This document shows positions 36,009-47,060 of a stretch of DNA of 64,000 bases, piece by piece. Positions within the stretch are counted from its first letter, which is position 1; each line of letters starts with the position of its first letter. Source of the DNA: Siphonodentalium dalli (taxonomy: Eukaryota; Mollusca; Scaphopoda; Gadilida; Siphonodentaliidae); NCBI GenBank assembly GCA_032622095.1, contig CP136067.1, positions 55,839,899 to 55,903,898 on the forward strand, read 5' to 3'. Made by a program: the position numbers and the translations under genes. A model generated the notes under the pieces. That model was not told the origin of the DNA, ran no database searches, and saw only the letters and a program-made list of their open reading frames with translations.

Positions 36009-36609
36009 GGAAGCATGCGCACAACTCGAATATAATATATATATTTGTATAGGCTTATTCCAACCCTATCTCGACGAACAGCAAAGTTAGGGGCCAAAAT
36101 TAGTTTCGAATGTGCATGTTGAATAAAGAAATAAAGATTCGGAATGTAAAACGGACTTCGTTTGGAAATATAATAAGTCTGTCGATTTCAGAAGTACGAC
36201 GCTTATAAATGTATATATAGTCCCCATTCTGAACGTCGCACAATCGACGAATCCACTCACAGGAAATATTTTTACCGGACACACGCAGAATACTGAAAAA
36301 AGTAATAATTTATTCGTTATCTAGAAAAATAGTACAACATTTGATAACATCGCAAACATTTTTGCATAGATTACCGAAAGTGAGCGTTGTCGCAATACAG
36401 ATATGCTCAGATGCCCCATCCGATTTGACACCTATTATATCAAACTATATTAAGCCAGTCTTGTACTTAAAATACGTCGTATATATATGCAAAATCAAGC
36501 CATTCGTAAACACGTGAACATCACAAAGACACTCCCAGAACATCTAAAATAATGTTATGAGAATAAGCATACTAATATTTAACAGCAACGTGAATTTCGT
36601 TACTTATTC
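36009..36609. other. no gene seen
   Basis: Holds a minus-strand AATAAA at 36314-36309 that could serve the fam221a transcript, though at more than 1.1 kb from the stop codon that is uncertain. Confidence 0.4.
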
Positions 36610-37330
36610 GAATTTTTTTTGGAAAATGTAGCAAATGAACCCAAATTCGTAAATGGCCAGCTGGGCGGATGGAACATCTCGGTCTGAATTTTGTTTGGGT
36701 CAAGTTTTAAAAAGTGGCCCGAAAATGACTCGACCCTGTGCTCGGTCCGAAAAATGTCCGCCCAAAATGTTCCGCCCAGCTGGCCACTTACAATTCCGAA
36801 CTCATTGGTAACCAATTTCCTTTCATTTTCCGATTTTGCCTAATTTCGTGGCATATCCGACCCAATTTTTATTTCGGCCCAAATTCTTTTTGTTTACCAA
36901 GCACGTTCCTGTGGTCATTTGCCACAATTTCAATTTTTTTTTCGGACCGAGCACAGGGTCGAGTAATTTTCGGACAACGTTTTCAAACTCGACGCAAAAA
37001 AATTCCGCCGAAACGTTCTGGCCAGCTGGCAGACGAATTTGGGGTCATTGCCACGTTTTCCAAAATGTTTCGGTCCGAGCACAGGGTCGAGTCATTTTCG
37101 GACAACTTTATCAATTTCAACAACAACAAAAAATGTTTCGCCCAAAATGTTCCGCCCAGCTGGCCACTTACGATTTCGAACTTATTACGGCCAATTTTCC
37201 TTCATTTTCAACCTTTGCCTAATTTCGAGGCATTTCGGACTTTCCGACCCAAATTGTTTTCGGCCCAAATTGTTGTTATTTTTAACTAAGGGCGTTACCG
37301 TGGTCATTTGTTTTATGATGGATCATATCT
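36610..37330. repeat. GAGCACAGGGTCGAG repeat mosaic, direct and inverted
   Basis: 'ccgagcacagggtcgagt' occurs at about 36949 and 37074 and, reversed, near 36728. 'atgttccgcccagctggcca' occurs at 36768 and 37147. 36615-36750 is an inverted copy of 36943-37070. It lies just past the fam221a stop and may form part of its 3' UTR. Confidence 0.8.
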
Positions 37331-37435
37331 ATCGGATGGGGCATATTTAAAAAATAAAGGTCAAAATCTGTATCATTTTCCTGCATTCCTTATATGTACA
37401 GAAATCGTGCAATAAATCACGCCGCCAAAATTTCG

Positions 37436-37555
37436 TCAGCGCTTTGCACCTCTTGACCCTCTGCCACCTCTGGGCTCGATTGCGCGCCTATTCCCGACCT
37501 TCGAGGCGTTCTCGGCGGCAATTTGATTTCTCTTCATTTGGCGTTCCAATTTTTG
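37436..37555 (-). CDS. fam221a: fam221a exon 7, last coding exon (residues 295-333)
   Basis: The acceptor is GATTTCAG and the frame runs 39 codons to TGA. The peptide starts QKLERQMKRNQIAAENASK and ends RGGRGSRGAKR, a basic tail. It is in phase with exon 6 and continues the ERRYQER helix-like region with a similar lysine/arginine-rich terminus to other FAM221A proteins. Confidence 0.88.
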   Translation of the reverse strand, partial: QKLERQMKRNQIAAENASKVGNRRAIEPRGGRGSRGAKR

Positions 37556-40500
37556 CTGAAATCAATAACATTAATTGTATGTTATATACAGTATGCGGTG
37601 TATTTGGAAGATATTCTGTCACCAGAACATTAAATTATATCCCAATCTTTGTATATATAGTGAGAATATATATTTTATTAATGTTATTGGATTGTGTCAA
37701 TATGTTATATCTTGAAGTTGGGACAGAGCTCAATCCCAACCATTTATATACGCGATTTAATCCGGTATATATACATTCAACGGGAATGTATATTACAATT
37801 AATTTATTCCTTTCTTTACTAAATACTCTTTGACAAGTAGTTCCCTTAGGGATTGTTCAGATAATAAGTTAATAACAAAGATAATAACAAAGTTTGTTGA
37901 AATTATATAATATCTGAACATTTCCCACCAATGAGTATGAAATATTCTGCAATTATAATATCTTTTCGTATCTGTCGTCTGCTTTTATTACCTGAACATT
38001 ATGTGCGATTGGCTATTTCAAACTGAACATATTATTAATTTTGGTTGTAATATACTATGACTTTTCTGTAAAATCGAAAAAAAAATCGCTTTACGATCTC
38101 TTAGAATTTTACTGCCGATATATATAGGCCTATAATGTGAATGAATTTTATTTTTAAATATGAAACACATCCTAAACGCACCCGTTCTTGGTATCTCCTC
38201 TCGAAGAAGTCCATGTCGGATTCACCGGGTTTCTTTACGGAGGACAGACGCTCTTCTTGGTCATCAAATATGGCGTCATCTGGCCCCTTAATGGCGCCAT
38301 GTCTAACCTTCTGGTGCTCTCTGATAGAGTTGACGTTCGCTCTCAGGAACGGGTTATCCAAACTTGTTATCTCCCGGTTGAGAAACTCGTGCGACGGGGC
38401 GCCTGGAATGTTAAATAGTTATAGTACCGTTAACGTCGAATACATGGATCGAACCACACAGGCGTATGAAGTTGACGCCATCGTAATGTTGTGGTCAGGT
38501 TACAACGAGAGCCGTCTGTCGATATTCTTTAATATCAAATAAGTGTGTATGCTTGGTTTCCATGGCGGCTATATACGCATCTACTCAACTGTTCAACACA
38601 TCAAAACGAATTTGAATTATCTATTAGATATTTTGGAACTTCTGTCTGTCTGTCTGGCTGTATGCATGTCTGTATGTCTGTATGTCTGTATGTATGTATG
38701 TATGTATGTATGTATGTATGTATGTGTGTATGTATGTATGTATGTATGTGTGTGTGTATGTATGTATGTATGTATGTATGTATGTATGTATGTATGTGTG
38801 TTATAGACTCGAAAACTGCTCGACTGATCCGACTCAAATTTGATATATAGGCCTACAGTGATCACGGGAACAATATGGACGGGTCCAATTTCACGTGCGA
38901 CGACCGTGTCCTTGACCTCAACAAAACGCTCAAATAGGCATGTTTCTGGACCGACGCTGTATATTCTGCCCAGAAGGAGGCGATCACAAAGAAATCCCTA
39001 TAAATAGCCCAGACGAAGTCGGGCACATCAGCTAGTATATTATATTATAGTATACATGTTGGGATTACCACACAGGCTGAAGAATTATATAATCAAACGA
39101 AATATAGCAATAGGTGTGTCATAAATTATATAGTTTCCATTTAGACATTTTTTGCGAAACGGAAACAGGTTTCTTCCTTAAATTGTAAAGGAGTACACAT
39201 ATATATATATAGTTAATAGATATCAATGATTTTCTTCTTCCTGCTTCAGTATAATTACGCGACATTTCTTCATCTCCAACAGAGTTGAGTGGTCAAGAAA
39301 TATTTTTCAAGAAGAATAACTCTACTTTATCTTTATAGAACGAAATATAATATATAAATATATATAATTTCTTCTTAGCCGTATAGGTCTGCTTATAATT
39401 AATAAATATGAAGAGTAACACCTTGACCTATTTTATGTATTTAAATACATAAAATAGGTCATAAAAGGTGTTACTCTTCATATTGATCTACACACACACA
39501 CTCACACACCCTCACACACAGCGGGGGGGGGGGGGGGACATCCACGTTTACACAAGTTATTTGGCGGATACCTACTACCTATAGCTTCTACTTAAAATAC
39601 ATGCATTCCTGAAATGTTCAGGTGCATTAAACGTGCATGCGACGCAGATGCAGAAATGGGGTTACACTTACCATCCCTTGGGACGTACGACCGGAACACA
39701 AATCCGCACAAAGTTGCCATCGCTCGATTGCAATGTGTCGGCATGTAGTGCTCAATTTAACTTGCTGACCGAACAGGTCCCGAACGTTGTGTCGGAAATC
39801 CTAGCTACAGCACATGCATAAGCAATGCTACCACCATGATCACGAGACAATAATGACCAATTAAGTCATACTGACCTCTTCCGCTGGGATCCAGTCTTTG
39901 AAACCCTTCAGCCAACGACGAGAATCCAGTTAGACCGCCCATGGCAGCGTAGGGCGTGGCCTGTCCGACCGGATGTCCTCTGGCCTCCCGTTCATCAGCA
40001 GTCTCGACGACCATATCGTGCCTGTTCGCGGGCGAGCCACAACCGCACGTAAAGCTGCTGTAGAATCCCTGGCACTTCATACAGTTTCCTGTGGATGAAA
40101 TTTACTTGAAATTTATTTCGAACTTGGGTCATATTTTATGTCACCAAGTAATATCGACGACATCGACAGAGAAGTGTTAATATAATGTTGAGATTCAACA
40201 CCAGTTAGCATTGGTCATCTCATTGAAAATTATAACTAATGTACAGCACGACATATTTAAAGCCAAACGCAAGCATGTATTACATCATACATGCAAGCAA
40301 TACGATACCAACTTCACAGAAAGCAAGACAGAGTGACGAACACAGATCCAGCGGCAACCTTATGCTTATACTCGTTTTATAAAATATATCATATATAATG
40401 TGACGATTGTCACAAAGTAATATCGCCGATATCGGCAGAGAAGAGTTTAGAATTTATTGTTGGTATTCAACATCAGTTCTACATTGGTCATCTCATTAAA

Positions 40501-43500
40501 AATATAGGTAATACACGACATGTTTAATGCCAAACGCAAGCACCAGCATTTAGTAGAACACAGAATGCATGTACTACAGTAACTATTACCAACTTCGCAA
40601 AAAGCAAGAGGGGGTGACTGGCATATCAGTATTAGCATATTTAGTCGATAACATCAAGTCCCAGTGACCTATCAAAATGGGAAATAAGATATGATATATT
40701 CGGTCTCACCATGCAGGCACGTACGCTTTTGATTGTGTTTACTGTCATCAAAATATGCATGCTTCCCTTGCAATAAGCAATTATGTATAAACACCTTGAT
40801 CAAATGGTTTAGAAAACCAACGAAAATTGGTCAGGGCAACTTGCACTTTTTCCTGGTCACTTCCGTTGTTGATTAATGGTAATTTTCTTTGAAAATATCG
40901 TTAAAAATAAAAACGTATATTTTGGCAAAAAATCAAATCGCACTTGGAGAAGACGGACAAGGTTAGGATCTAAGAAATAATCTAATGTGATGCCAGCCTG
41001 CATGGAAGTGATTTGTTATCGTGATTGAATAAAAATATATTCCTCAATAGTCACCAGTTCGAAACAATGTGGATTGATGTAGGCGACATGTAATGATTTA
41101 TAATCATCAATTTTCTGACTCCGGTCGCCATTTTGGCCGCCATCTTTGAGCGATAGGACAAAATTTGTATGTCAAAATATAGCATGGCACCACACCATCG
41201 ACTGTACAAAAGGACTATCATATATTTGATATGGAAATTATATTTTGATAATGAATGCCAGCATTAGCGAACTTAAGAAAGTGAGCATGGCAGCCATCTT
41301 TGTGATGTCTCAGACCACCCAGTGGTGTCCAGCAAATTTGTTTTGAAGAAGAGACCATATTATGCCGGCTCACGAGCAAGCAAGGTCTACATATTTGTCT
41401 ATAATGTTCCCACGGGAGCCCAAAATCGGGCATAAGCGATTCTACTAGTAGACATGTGCGCGTTATTCTCAGTTTCTACTGCTATTTGGTATGGCCGGCT
41501 AAATTAAAAATTAAAATTGATCGCTATGGAAGATGACGATAATCTGATTCTCCTAATGCCTGTTTTTGCATCTGTTTGTCGCGTTTTATATGAGAAAGAA
41601 GACATTCTACATATAGTGAGCAGCCAACGCTAAGCATACATTATGCGAATAGAATGCGTCTGTGCGAACGTATATTCTGTTTTGATTGAAGCCCATTAAA
41701 GATGCATAGTCCGATTAAGCACCCCTCAATTGCGATAGACCAAATTTCGCTGAACAACATGTTGATAAATAACACGTTTCGGGAAATTCTATATTATAGT
41801 TGACAGTGGTTAGCATTATTTTGGGAATTAATCGATTCTGATAACTGAAGCGGTATATCTAAAAATGTTGTTGGAATCTGATTATATGGCGGTCGCACTA
41901 CGATGAACAGCGTGTCTATATACCACCTGATTATTGTTTACACATACGTTCTGTTGCAGGTCTCAAAACGTGTAGCCGTAAAATCACATGAATTGTCCCA
42001 TCAAGTGCACATAATAATCCCTAGCAATACCACATAACAGACGTAGCATGCGTTACAAGTCACACGTATGTGTGGCTGAACCCGGCTGCTATTTGTTCAA
42101 CAATCTGAACATTTACAAAGGGAACTATATTGGCCCCCATACCATCAATACACAACAACAACAATTCTTCAAAATAAGCTTTAGTTATCAGAATCGATTT
42201 ATTGCAACAAGATAATGCTAACCACTGTCAACTATGGTATAAAATTTCCCAAAACTTGTTATTTATCAACATTTTATTCAACAAAATATGGCCGTATTAT
42301 CACTAAAGTATCACGAAATTTGACTTGATTTTAGTGCTATCCATCTTCATCCGCAAAATTGTCCGAGACCCTCCGTTTGACCACGTGTTTCTGGGCCACA
42401 TATGATTTCACATCTCGAGAAATAACAAACTTCAAAAATCGATATCTGATTACTCTGAGCTTTGATTGGTGGGTTCCTCGACTCGAATCAAATATTGTTT
42501 ACCCCCGAAGCCAAAGAAATCGTAATTTAGGAGCGTCTGATCGGATTGGGTACATTTAACCTGTAAAACCATGGGTGCACATCCTTGCTCAACTAATATT
42601 GTCTTACGTTTAGTGCAGATGTACGGATCTTTCTCCGAGTGTTCCTCCGACGTATGCTTGCACGTGCATCTGATTGGCTGACTTCCGTTTTGGGGAACAT
42701 AGTGGTAAGCAACACACTTGCATCCACCGACTTTACATGGTAGTTTAATTGGTCGAGTCGATGGTATAGTCTCAAAATCAGTTTTATGTTGTTTGTACCT
42801 ACAAACAAAATCAGAACACTCGAATTAAATTCGGGACCACGGTCACGTTGCAGGGACGCGCAGCGACGGGGGTGGTGGAGGAGGGGGTATGTTGCTGGCA
42901 CACAATTTTCAACAGTTGGAACTTTAATACCCAATAGAACATTAGTTGAAGATTTTAATTTGGGGCGGGTGGGGAAATTGGTGGTGGAACAGAATTTTCA
43001 ACTTTAGACCATCGAATATCTTCCAACTTTTTATTAAATATTCGGATTGAAATGACATCAGTCGGGAATATTCCAGACATAGGGGTGAAGATTGGGAACT
43101 TCCAACAGTTGGAAATTTAACTCCAAGTGTGGAGAATCCATTTAATGAAGAATTAGCAAATTTAAAGCTTGCAAACTATATGAGTCGTTTACTACGATAG
43201 GAAATAAAGAATTTATTCACGCTTAGTGTAGCAAGCACATTTGAAGCAATGGACAGGTGCCTCCGTATAAATCTGATATATATTACCTGTGTTGGCAGAA
43301 GCATAGTGTCTCCGGCCCAACCATTTTACAGTCCATACCGGTAGGCGAGGACCAGCTTGTGAACAGTCTGTTCTTCATCCTCTGCAGATAACGATACAAA
43401 TGTATAGAGTTATATTACAAAATCTACCGTAGAAAATTTTGAGGTTTTTTTTCATTTTTCATTTCTTTTCATTTTCGAGGTCTTCAATTCAATGATTCAA

Positions 43501-46500
43501 TAACATGTAGGTAGCTTTCAAGTACATGTATACATCATGGCTGCGCGGACTATTGCAAAGCAATGATGTGTAATTGATTCTACGAAGAGATTGAGAAAGT
43601 TTTTTAAACAATACATCTGTATTTACACGCGCGTTTCTAGTGCAAATTCTCGGACATCATGCATGATTGTGTTTGTGGCGGATGTGGTATAACAGGGTGC
43701 ACAACAGATAATGCATTACCACAACTGTTATATCATATACTAGTGCTGGATGGATCAGGTTACTACGTTGTCAGATTTTTGCAGTTTTAGACCAGGAACC
43801 AATCTATTCAGGAGATATTGAGTGCAAATAAACAGACACGAGAGTCGCAAAAACAATGGCAGACGACAGATAGATAACAATTTTCATTCAATAAGCAATT
43901 ATATCGACTTTGAGATGAAAATATGCTATTAAAATGTACTTTTACTTCGTTGAATTAGAAACTTAGGCAGTAATTGTTGCCGAATTTCTCATTACACTTG
44001 TCTTTGTCCCAATCGAACACACGCACGATTCATTATAACCTGACCCGTTCGGGTGGAGCACTCACTTGGGGAATAACTCTCTTCTTGTACGCCTCATACT
44101 GATCCGGAGTAAACATCTGTCCGCCATCATCACCCCCTACGATCCTGTAAGATGTGCAATTGAAACAGGGCATGAAATTCAATTTAAAAAAAGTTTTAAA
44201 AAAAAACAATAACAAACAAACAAATATGACAAAAAATGACGGAAGATAAGAGGCATGTGAGACTGTATAGCCATGCAAGAACTATAATGCGGAACCAGAT
44301 TTTTTATAAACTAAATACGAGGATGATGTGTTTGCTCTATCAGTCTACTGCCAAAAAAAACAAACATTTTCTAGGTAAAAAAATATTTCTTATTTTAAGT
44401 TTATTTTAAGAAAAATAAGAAAATCCCCTTTTTGCAGTTTGCTATTTTATAAAGCAAGCGGTTTATTTTGTAGTGGCTCAACGCACATGCGGTCTTGCAA
44501 TGGCTATAGTGTTAACAGTGGCACATACTAATATACAAGAAAACCACAGTCAGAAATGGTAACGCCCACATATCATATTATTAGGTATATATGATATATA
44601 TTGGAGCTTGGGATCTTCACCTACAGTGAAATACATTATTAAGGAACAGATATTAACTAAGACATATATTACCTGCACTGTTTGACGTGTACCTTTAAAG
44701 ATATACAATGCAAAAAACAGGACATTTTGGTGAGTTATTGTCAATGGTGAATCAATGACGGGGTGTTGCGTAATGACCATGCATAAGTGTTCGCTTCGTT
44801 TTGACGTTGTTAATATGTCGATTTCAGGAAATTGTGATAACTTACATTAAATACCTTTTTAAATTACGCTTCTCCAACACATTGAATATGTGATACTGGT
44901 GTAAAACAAGTTATTTCTGCTGTCTGTGAATTCATGCGAGATTGTTCGTATCAAATTTTTTTTTGTGGGCAGATTCTTATAACATATCTCGATATGAAAA
45001 CATTTAAAAAATATGATCGATTGCACCTATATATGTACAAAATTGTAAATCTTCCAACTACGAGGGCGATGCAGAGTTTTCCCCATATTTTCAATCTTTA
45101 AGAGTATCCATGCCTGTGGCATTTATTTCAGGTGAAATCATTGTCAATATGTACGATGTGAGTCAGAATTAATTATATTTTAAACTCTTGAAATGGAAGG
45201 AGAGATACAATACTAGTCACAAATCAGTGTATAATATGGATGATACACCGTTTTGTGCACTTTCTGCATGTAGAATAACCAATGAATGTAGTTTGAGTAT
45301 CATATTGGGAGATATGTCGTTGGTGTACATTATGGGTGCCCCGCGTCCACAGCGATATATATACCATTCAATAAAGCACACTCAATCATAACACACTGAT
45401 TGCTTTGGTAAACATTACTGTTACAATACAAGTCGTTTTGTCAACAAACATCAAACATATCAAGCCAAATTCATTTTTGCAAATCATGTTTTAGTTACAA
45501 GCCCATTTAATTTTCGAACCCCCAGATAATTTTATATAAAATATATGCCATATTATAAACCATTTGAAGAGGAAGCTCCAAAACATTGTATTATCAACTT
45601 GTTTGGTGTAATAAACTGTGAAAATGTTGTTTTTGTTGAGATACCGACTTGGTGTTCCGTGCTCAAATTTCATTATTTTCAATGGAAGGGGAACAACTCT
45701 TAAGATATAGAGTTATTCCCCTTCCATTGAAAATACATTTTTAGTTTGAATTCTGTTGCATTCTGGGGGCCAGATAATGGGGGAAACCTTTCTATGATTT
45801 CAGGTTTTTTCGATTTCTCTATGGGCACCCCCTGAGGCACAGACGTTTCAAATGGTGATGAATTATAGTATTTTAATCATATTTTATGGCAGATTGTTAT
45901 TAAAACCGTATATCAAGGCACTTTAAAATAAATAATCGGTGACTCGAAAATTAGATGGGCCTTTAAAAATCTGTTTTTAAAAATATATATATATATATAT
46001 TTCATTTCTCTCACCTTTTCTATATCGATCTTCATGATTGTATTATAATTTGCTTAATTCTATTTAATTGTTTGTTGATAAAATGGCTGGCACTATTTAT
46101 AACATCAATGTTTACATAACAAATGCATTCAAACGCGATGTCTCGTCGTTGGAGAGTTATCAATAATAAATATAAGAACAAATTATATCTATTTTCCTTA
46201 TTCTTCTCAAACTTTTTAGATTTTTATCAACTTTGTTGTACACATGGGGAGTAACTCTATGTATACATGTATGTATATTATTATGGAGAATGGCACGCAC
46301 ATTGGAATGTATATATAGCTGAGCACTGATAATTCGATACGCATGTGGTTCAACCACTGGAGCATGGGGCGTTATCAGACCCCCCCCCCATATCCGGAAT
46401 GATATTCAGCACCTATATTTGTACACGGGATGCCAAATTACAAATTCCTGTTGTCTGTGGATCTGATGACATTCCATGCTCATGTGGATCAATTTAACAT

Positions 46501-46616
46501 AATAGATTCCTGTTAATTTATAGAGTTACGTACCGTGAGTATTCTAAGTATTCATCAACGGCTCGGGCCTTGTCCCCGTCGAACTTCAGATGAACCTGTC
46601 TGGTATTCTTATCCAT
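37436..46616 (-). CDS. fam221a: FAM221A orthologue, complete seven-exon gene
   Basis: The coding sequence joins 46616-46534, 44144-44066, 43381-43287, 42798-42608, 40088-39876, 38402-38182 and 37555-37436, giving 1002 bases and 333 residues plus stop. All introns are GT-AG and phases match at each junction. The start ATG sits in a favourable AACATGG context. The protein resembles vertebrate FAM221A from end to end: an acidic-basic N-terminus, a FTPDQYEAYKKRV block (39-51), cysteine/histidine clusters with CFCQH at 81-85, CTCKH at 130-134 and CGCG at 164-167 each followed by another His, the PYAAMGGLTGFSSLAEG block in exon 5, and DMDFFERRYQER near the end of exon 6. The human protein is about 298 residues as I recall; the extra length here is mainly in exon 6 and the basic C-terminal tail. 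The Cys/His clusters suggest metal binding, but the molecular function of FAM221A is not established to my knowledge. No poly(A) signal lies just after the stop; the first minus-strand AATAAA I see is at 36314-36309. Confidence 0.94.
37837..37939 (-). mobile_element. short hairpin MITE in fam221a intron 6
   Basis: 'gattgttcagata' and 'tatctgaacatttccc' are inverted. The whole unit matches 63266-63343 in opposite orientation ('agggaactact', 'gggaaat'). Confidence 0.65.
38182..38402 (-). CDS. fam221a: fam221a exon 6 (residues 221-294)
   Basis: The acceptor is TTCCAG and the donor is CGG|GTGCGT. The exon encodes APSHEFLNREITSLDNPFL, then a lineage-variable spacer, then SVKKPGESDMDFFERRYQER. Both the start and the end match the vertebrate protein; the spacer is charged and probably flexible. 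Confidence 0.95.
38620..39035 (+). mobile_element. non-autonomous Helitron in fam221a intron 5
   Basis: Starts TCTATTAGATATTTTGG after an A and ends with hairpin GCCCAGACGAAGTCGGGC, ACATCAG and CTAG before a T. The 5' TC, 3' hairpin plus CTAG, and A|T target are the Helitron rules. It carries a long TATG microsatellite near its 5' end. It shares ends with the pair at 47830-48719. Confidence 0.85.
38680..38798 (+). repeat. TATG microsatellite inside the Helitron
   Basis: Runs of TATG with TGTG and TCTG variants. It replaces the CAGACAAACAAA-type tract at the same place in the 48-kb relatives, read on the opposite strand. Confidence 0.95.
39405..39484. repeat. 80-base palindrome in fam221a intron 5
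   Basis: 'aatatgaagagtaacacctt' pairs with 'aaggtgttactcttcatatt' and 'gacctattttatgtattt' with its complement; the only break is a four-base 'ataa' bulge on the right arm. Confidence 0.85.
39492..39537 (+). repeat. CA-rich tract followed by G run
   Basis: CA repeats with CT interruptions end in a G homopolymer of about 16 bases. Confidence 0.85.
39876..40088 (-). CDS. fam221a: fam221a exon 5 (residues 150-221)
   Basis: The acceptor is CCACAG and the donor is AGAG|GTCAGT. The exon encodes NCMKCQGFYSSFTCGCG with the third C-x-C cluster (Cys164, Cys166, His173). It then carries the most conserved block of the family, PYAAMGGLTGFSSLAEG, and ends RLDPSGRG. Confidence 0.96.
40134..40620 (+). repeat. 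262-base tandem duplication in fam221a intron 4
   Basis: 'attggtcatctcatt' and 'atgccaaacgcaagca'-like segments occur near 40210 and 40265, then again near 40482 and 40525. 'agtaatatcg' begins both copies. Confidence 0.8.
41700..42555. mobile_element. TTAA-flanked element in fam221a intron 4
   Basis: Right end (from 'tgggttcctcgactcgaatc' to 'gattgggtacat') and left end ('agatgcatagtccgattaag') match the ends of the 25303-25726 MITE. TTAA lies at 41696-41699 and 42556-42559. An inner inverted pair ('taaccactgtcaactat' at 42219, reversed near 41800) suggests a second fold-back inside. Confidence 0.75.
42608..42798 (-). CDS. fam221a: fam221a exon 4 (residues 86-150)
   Basis: The acceptor is TTTGTAG and the donor is AAAC|GTAAGA. 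The exon encodes RYKQHKTDFETIP, then a cysteine-rich stretch with Cys107, Cys112, Cys114, Cys130, Cys132, His134, His139 and Cys147. The segment YVPQNGSQPIRC matches the vertebrate YVPLNGSQPIRC. The donor lies about 50 bases from the edge of a TTAA-flanked repeat in intron 4. Confidence 0.95.
42890..43160 (+). repeat. TTGGAAATTT dispersed repeat in fam221a intron 3
   Basis: Begins 'caacagttggaactttaat' and ends 'ccaacagttggaaatttaac'. It spans most of intron 3 and is more diverged than the copy at 21260. Confidence 0.55.
43287..43381 (-). CDS. fam221a: fam221a exon 3 (residues 55-85 and part of 86)
   Basis: The acceptor is CTGCAG and the donor is CACAG|GTAATA. The exon encodes RMKNRLFTSW, then SSPTGMDCKMVGPETLCFCQH. 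This carries the first C-x-C-x-H cluster (Cys81, Cys83, His85) and aligns without gaps to the vertebrate exon. Confidence 0.95.
44066..44144 (-). CDS. fam221a: fam221a exon 2 (residues 28-54)
   Basis: The acceptor is TTACAG and the donor is CAA|GTGAGT. The exon encodes IVGGDDGGQMFTPDQYEAY followed by KKRVIPQ, closely matching the vertebrate counterpart. It starts with one base that completes the Arg28 codon and ends on a codon boundary. Intron 1 is 2389 bases and intron 2 is 684 bases. Confidence 0.95.
44535..44590 (+). repeat. ACAAGAAAACC dispersed repeat, copy 3 (intron 1)
   Basis: Reads 'acaagaaaaccacagtcag' then 'aaatggtaacgcc' and 'atcatattattagg'. Confidence 0.65.
45674..45735. repeat. 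62-base palindrome in fam221a intron 1
   Basis: 'tattttcaatggaagggga' pairs with 'tccccttccattgaaaata'; one mismatch further in; eight-base centre. Confidence 0.85.
45838..45975 (+). repeat. dispersed repeat shared with 31446-31597
   Basis: Contains 'attgttattaaaaccgtata' and 'tgactcgaaaattagatggg' then 'cctttaaa'. Confidence 0.6.
46534..46616 (-). CDS. fam221a: fam221a exon 1 (residues 1-27 and part of 28)
   Basis: The exon begins MDKNTRQVHLKFDGD and ends VDEYLEYS plus two bases of an Arg codon. VDEYLEY is also the N-terminal signature of vertebrate FAM221A. The donor reads CG|GTACGT. The ATG has A at -3 and G at +4. The 5' UTR and any upstream non-coding exon cannot be delimited from sequence alone. 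Confidence 0.9.
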
Positions 46617-47060
46617 GTTGTCAACTCGTTTACCATTTAAATCGCAACACGCACAATTTGATGAGATGTACTCTCGACAGCAATACCACCCGAGTCGGCG
46701 TTATTGATCTCGTTTGTGTGCCGTTTCTACCCGGCGTAGCTACAATAAAGGACTATATTCGTATTGACAATCGAGAGGAAATTCCGCCTTACTCAATCGA
46801 ACTACATAAGCTATTCAGCCGATTAAATTTTTCAGTGTTGACATTGTGGGGTTACGCATTGGCGATCACTCATTATAAGTCTCATTGATTGGACTTATGT
46901 GTGCACGCATTGTCATATTTAGTAGCACGGAATATTTATATAACTCAGCGAATTTCATGCAAAGTACTCAGCACGTCCGTGTACTTTACTGTTACCGGAC
47001 TCACAAATCATGTAAAACCGTAAATTGTTGAGTACATAAAGTCTGGGCTGTGCTGGGGGT
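46617..47060 (-). promoter_or_regulatory. upstream region of fam221a, no defined promoter motif
   Basis: This is the sequence 5' of the start codon on the minus strand. I see no convincing TATA box or initiator, so transcription start is unknown. Confidence 0.3.

Noticed and set aside
36738-37289. 183-codon open frame, one of the longest in the window
   Set aside because: It is formed from duplicated repeat blocks (GAGCACAGGGTCGAG), with phenylalanine-rich low-complexity translation.
38141-38542. 133-codon plus-strand open frame
   Set aside because: It is the antisense shadow of fam221a exon 6, whose minus-strand reading matches a known protein.
42593-42934. 113-codon minus-strand frame over fam221a exon 4
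   Set aside because: It is out of phase with the conserved exon; the correct reading starts at the TTTGTAG acceptor.
46535-46888. 117-codon plus-strand open frame
   Set aside because: It overlaps the antisense of fam221a exon 1 and has no recognisable domain.
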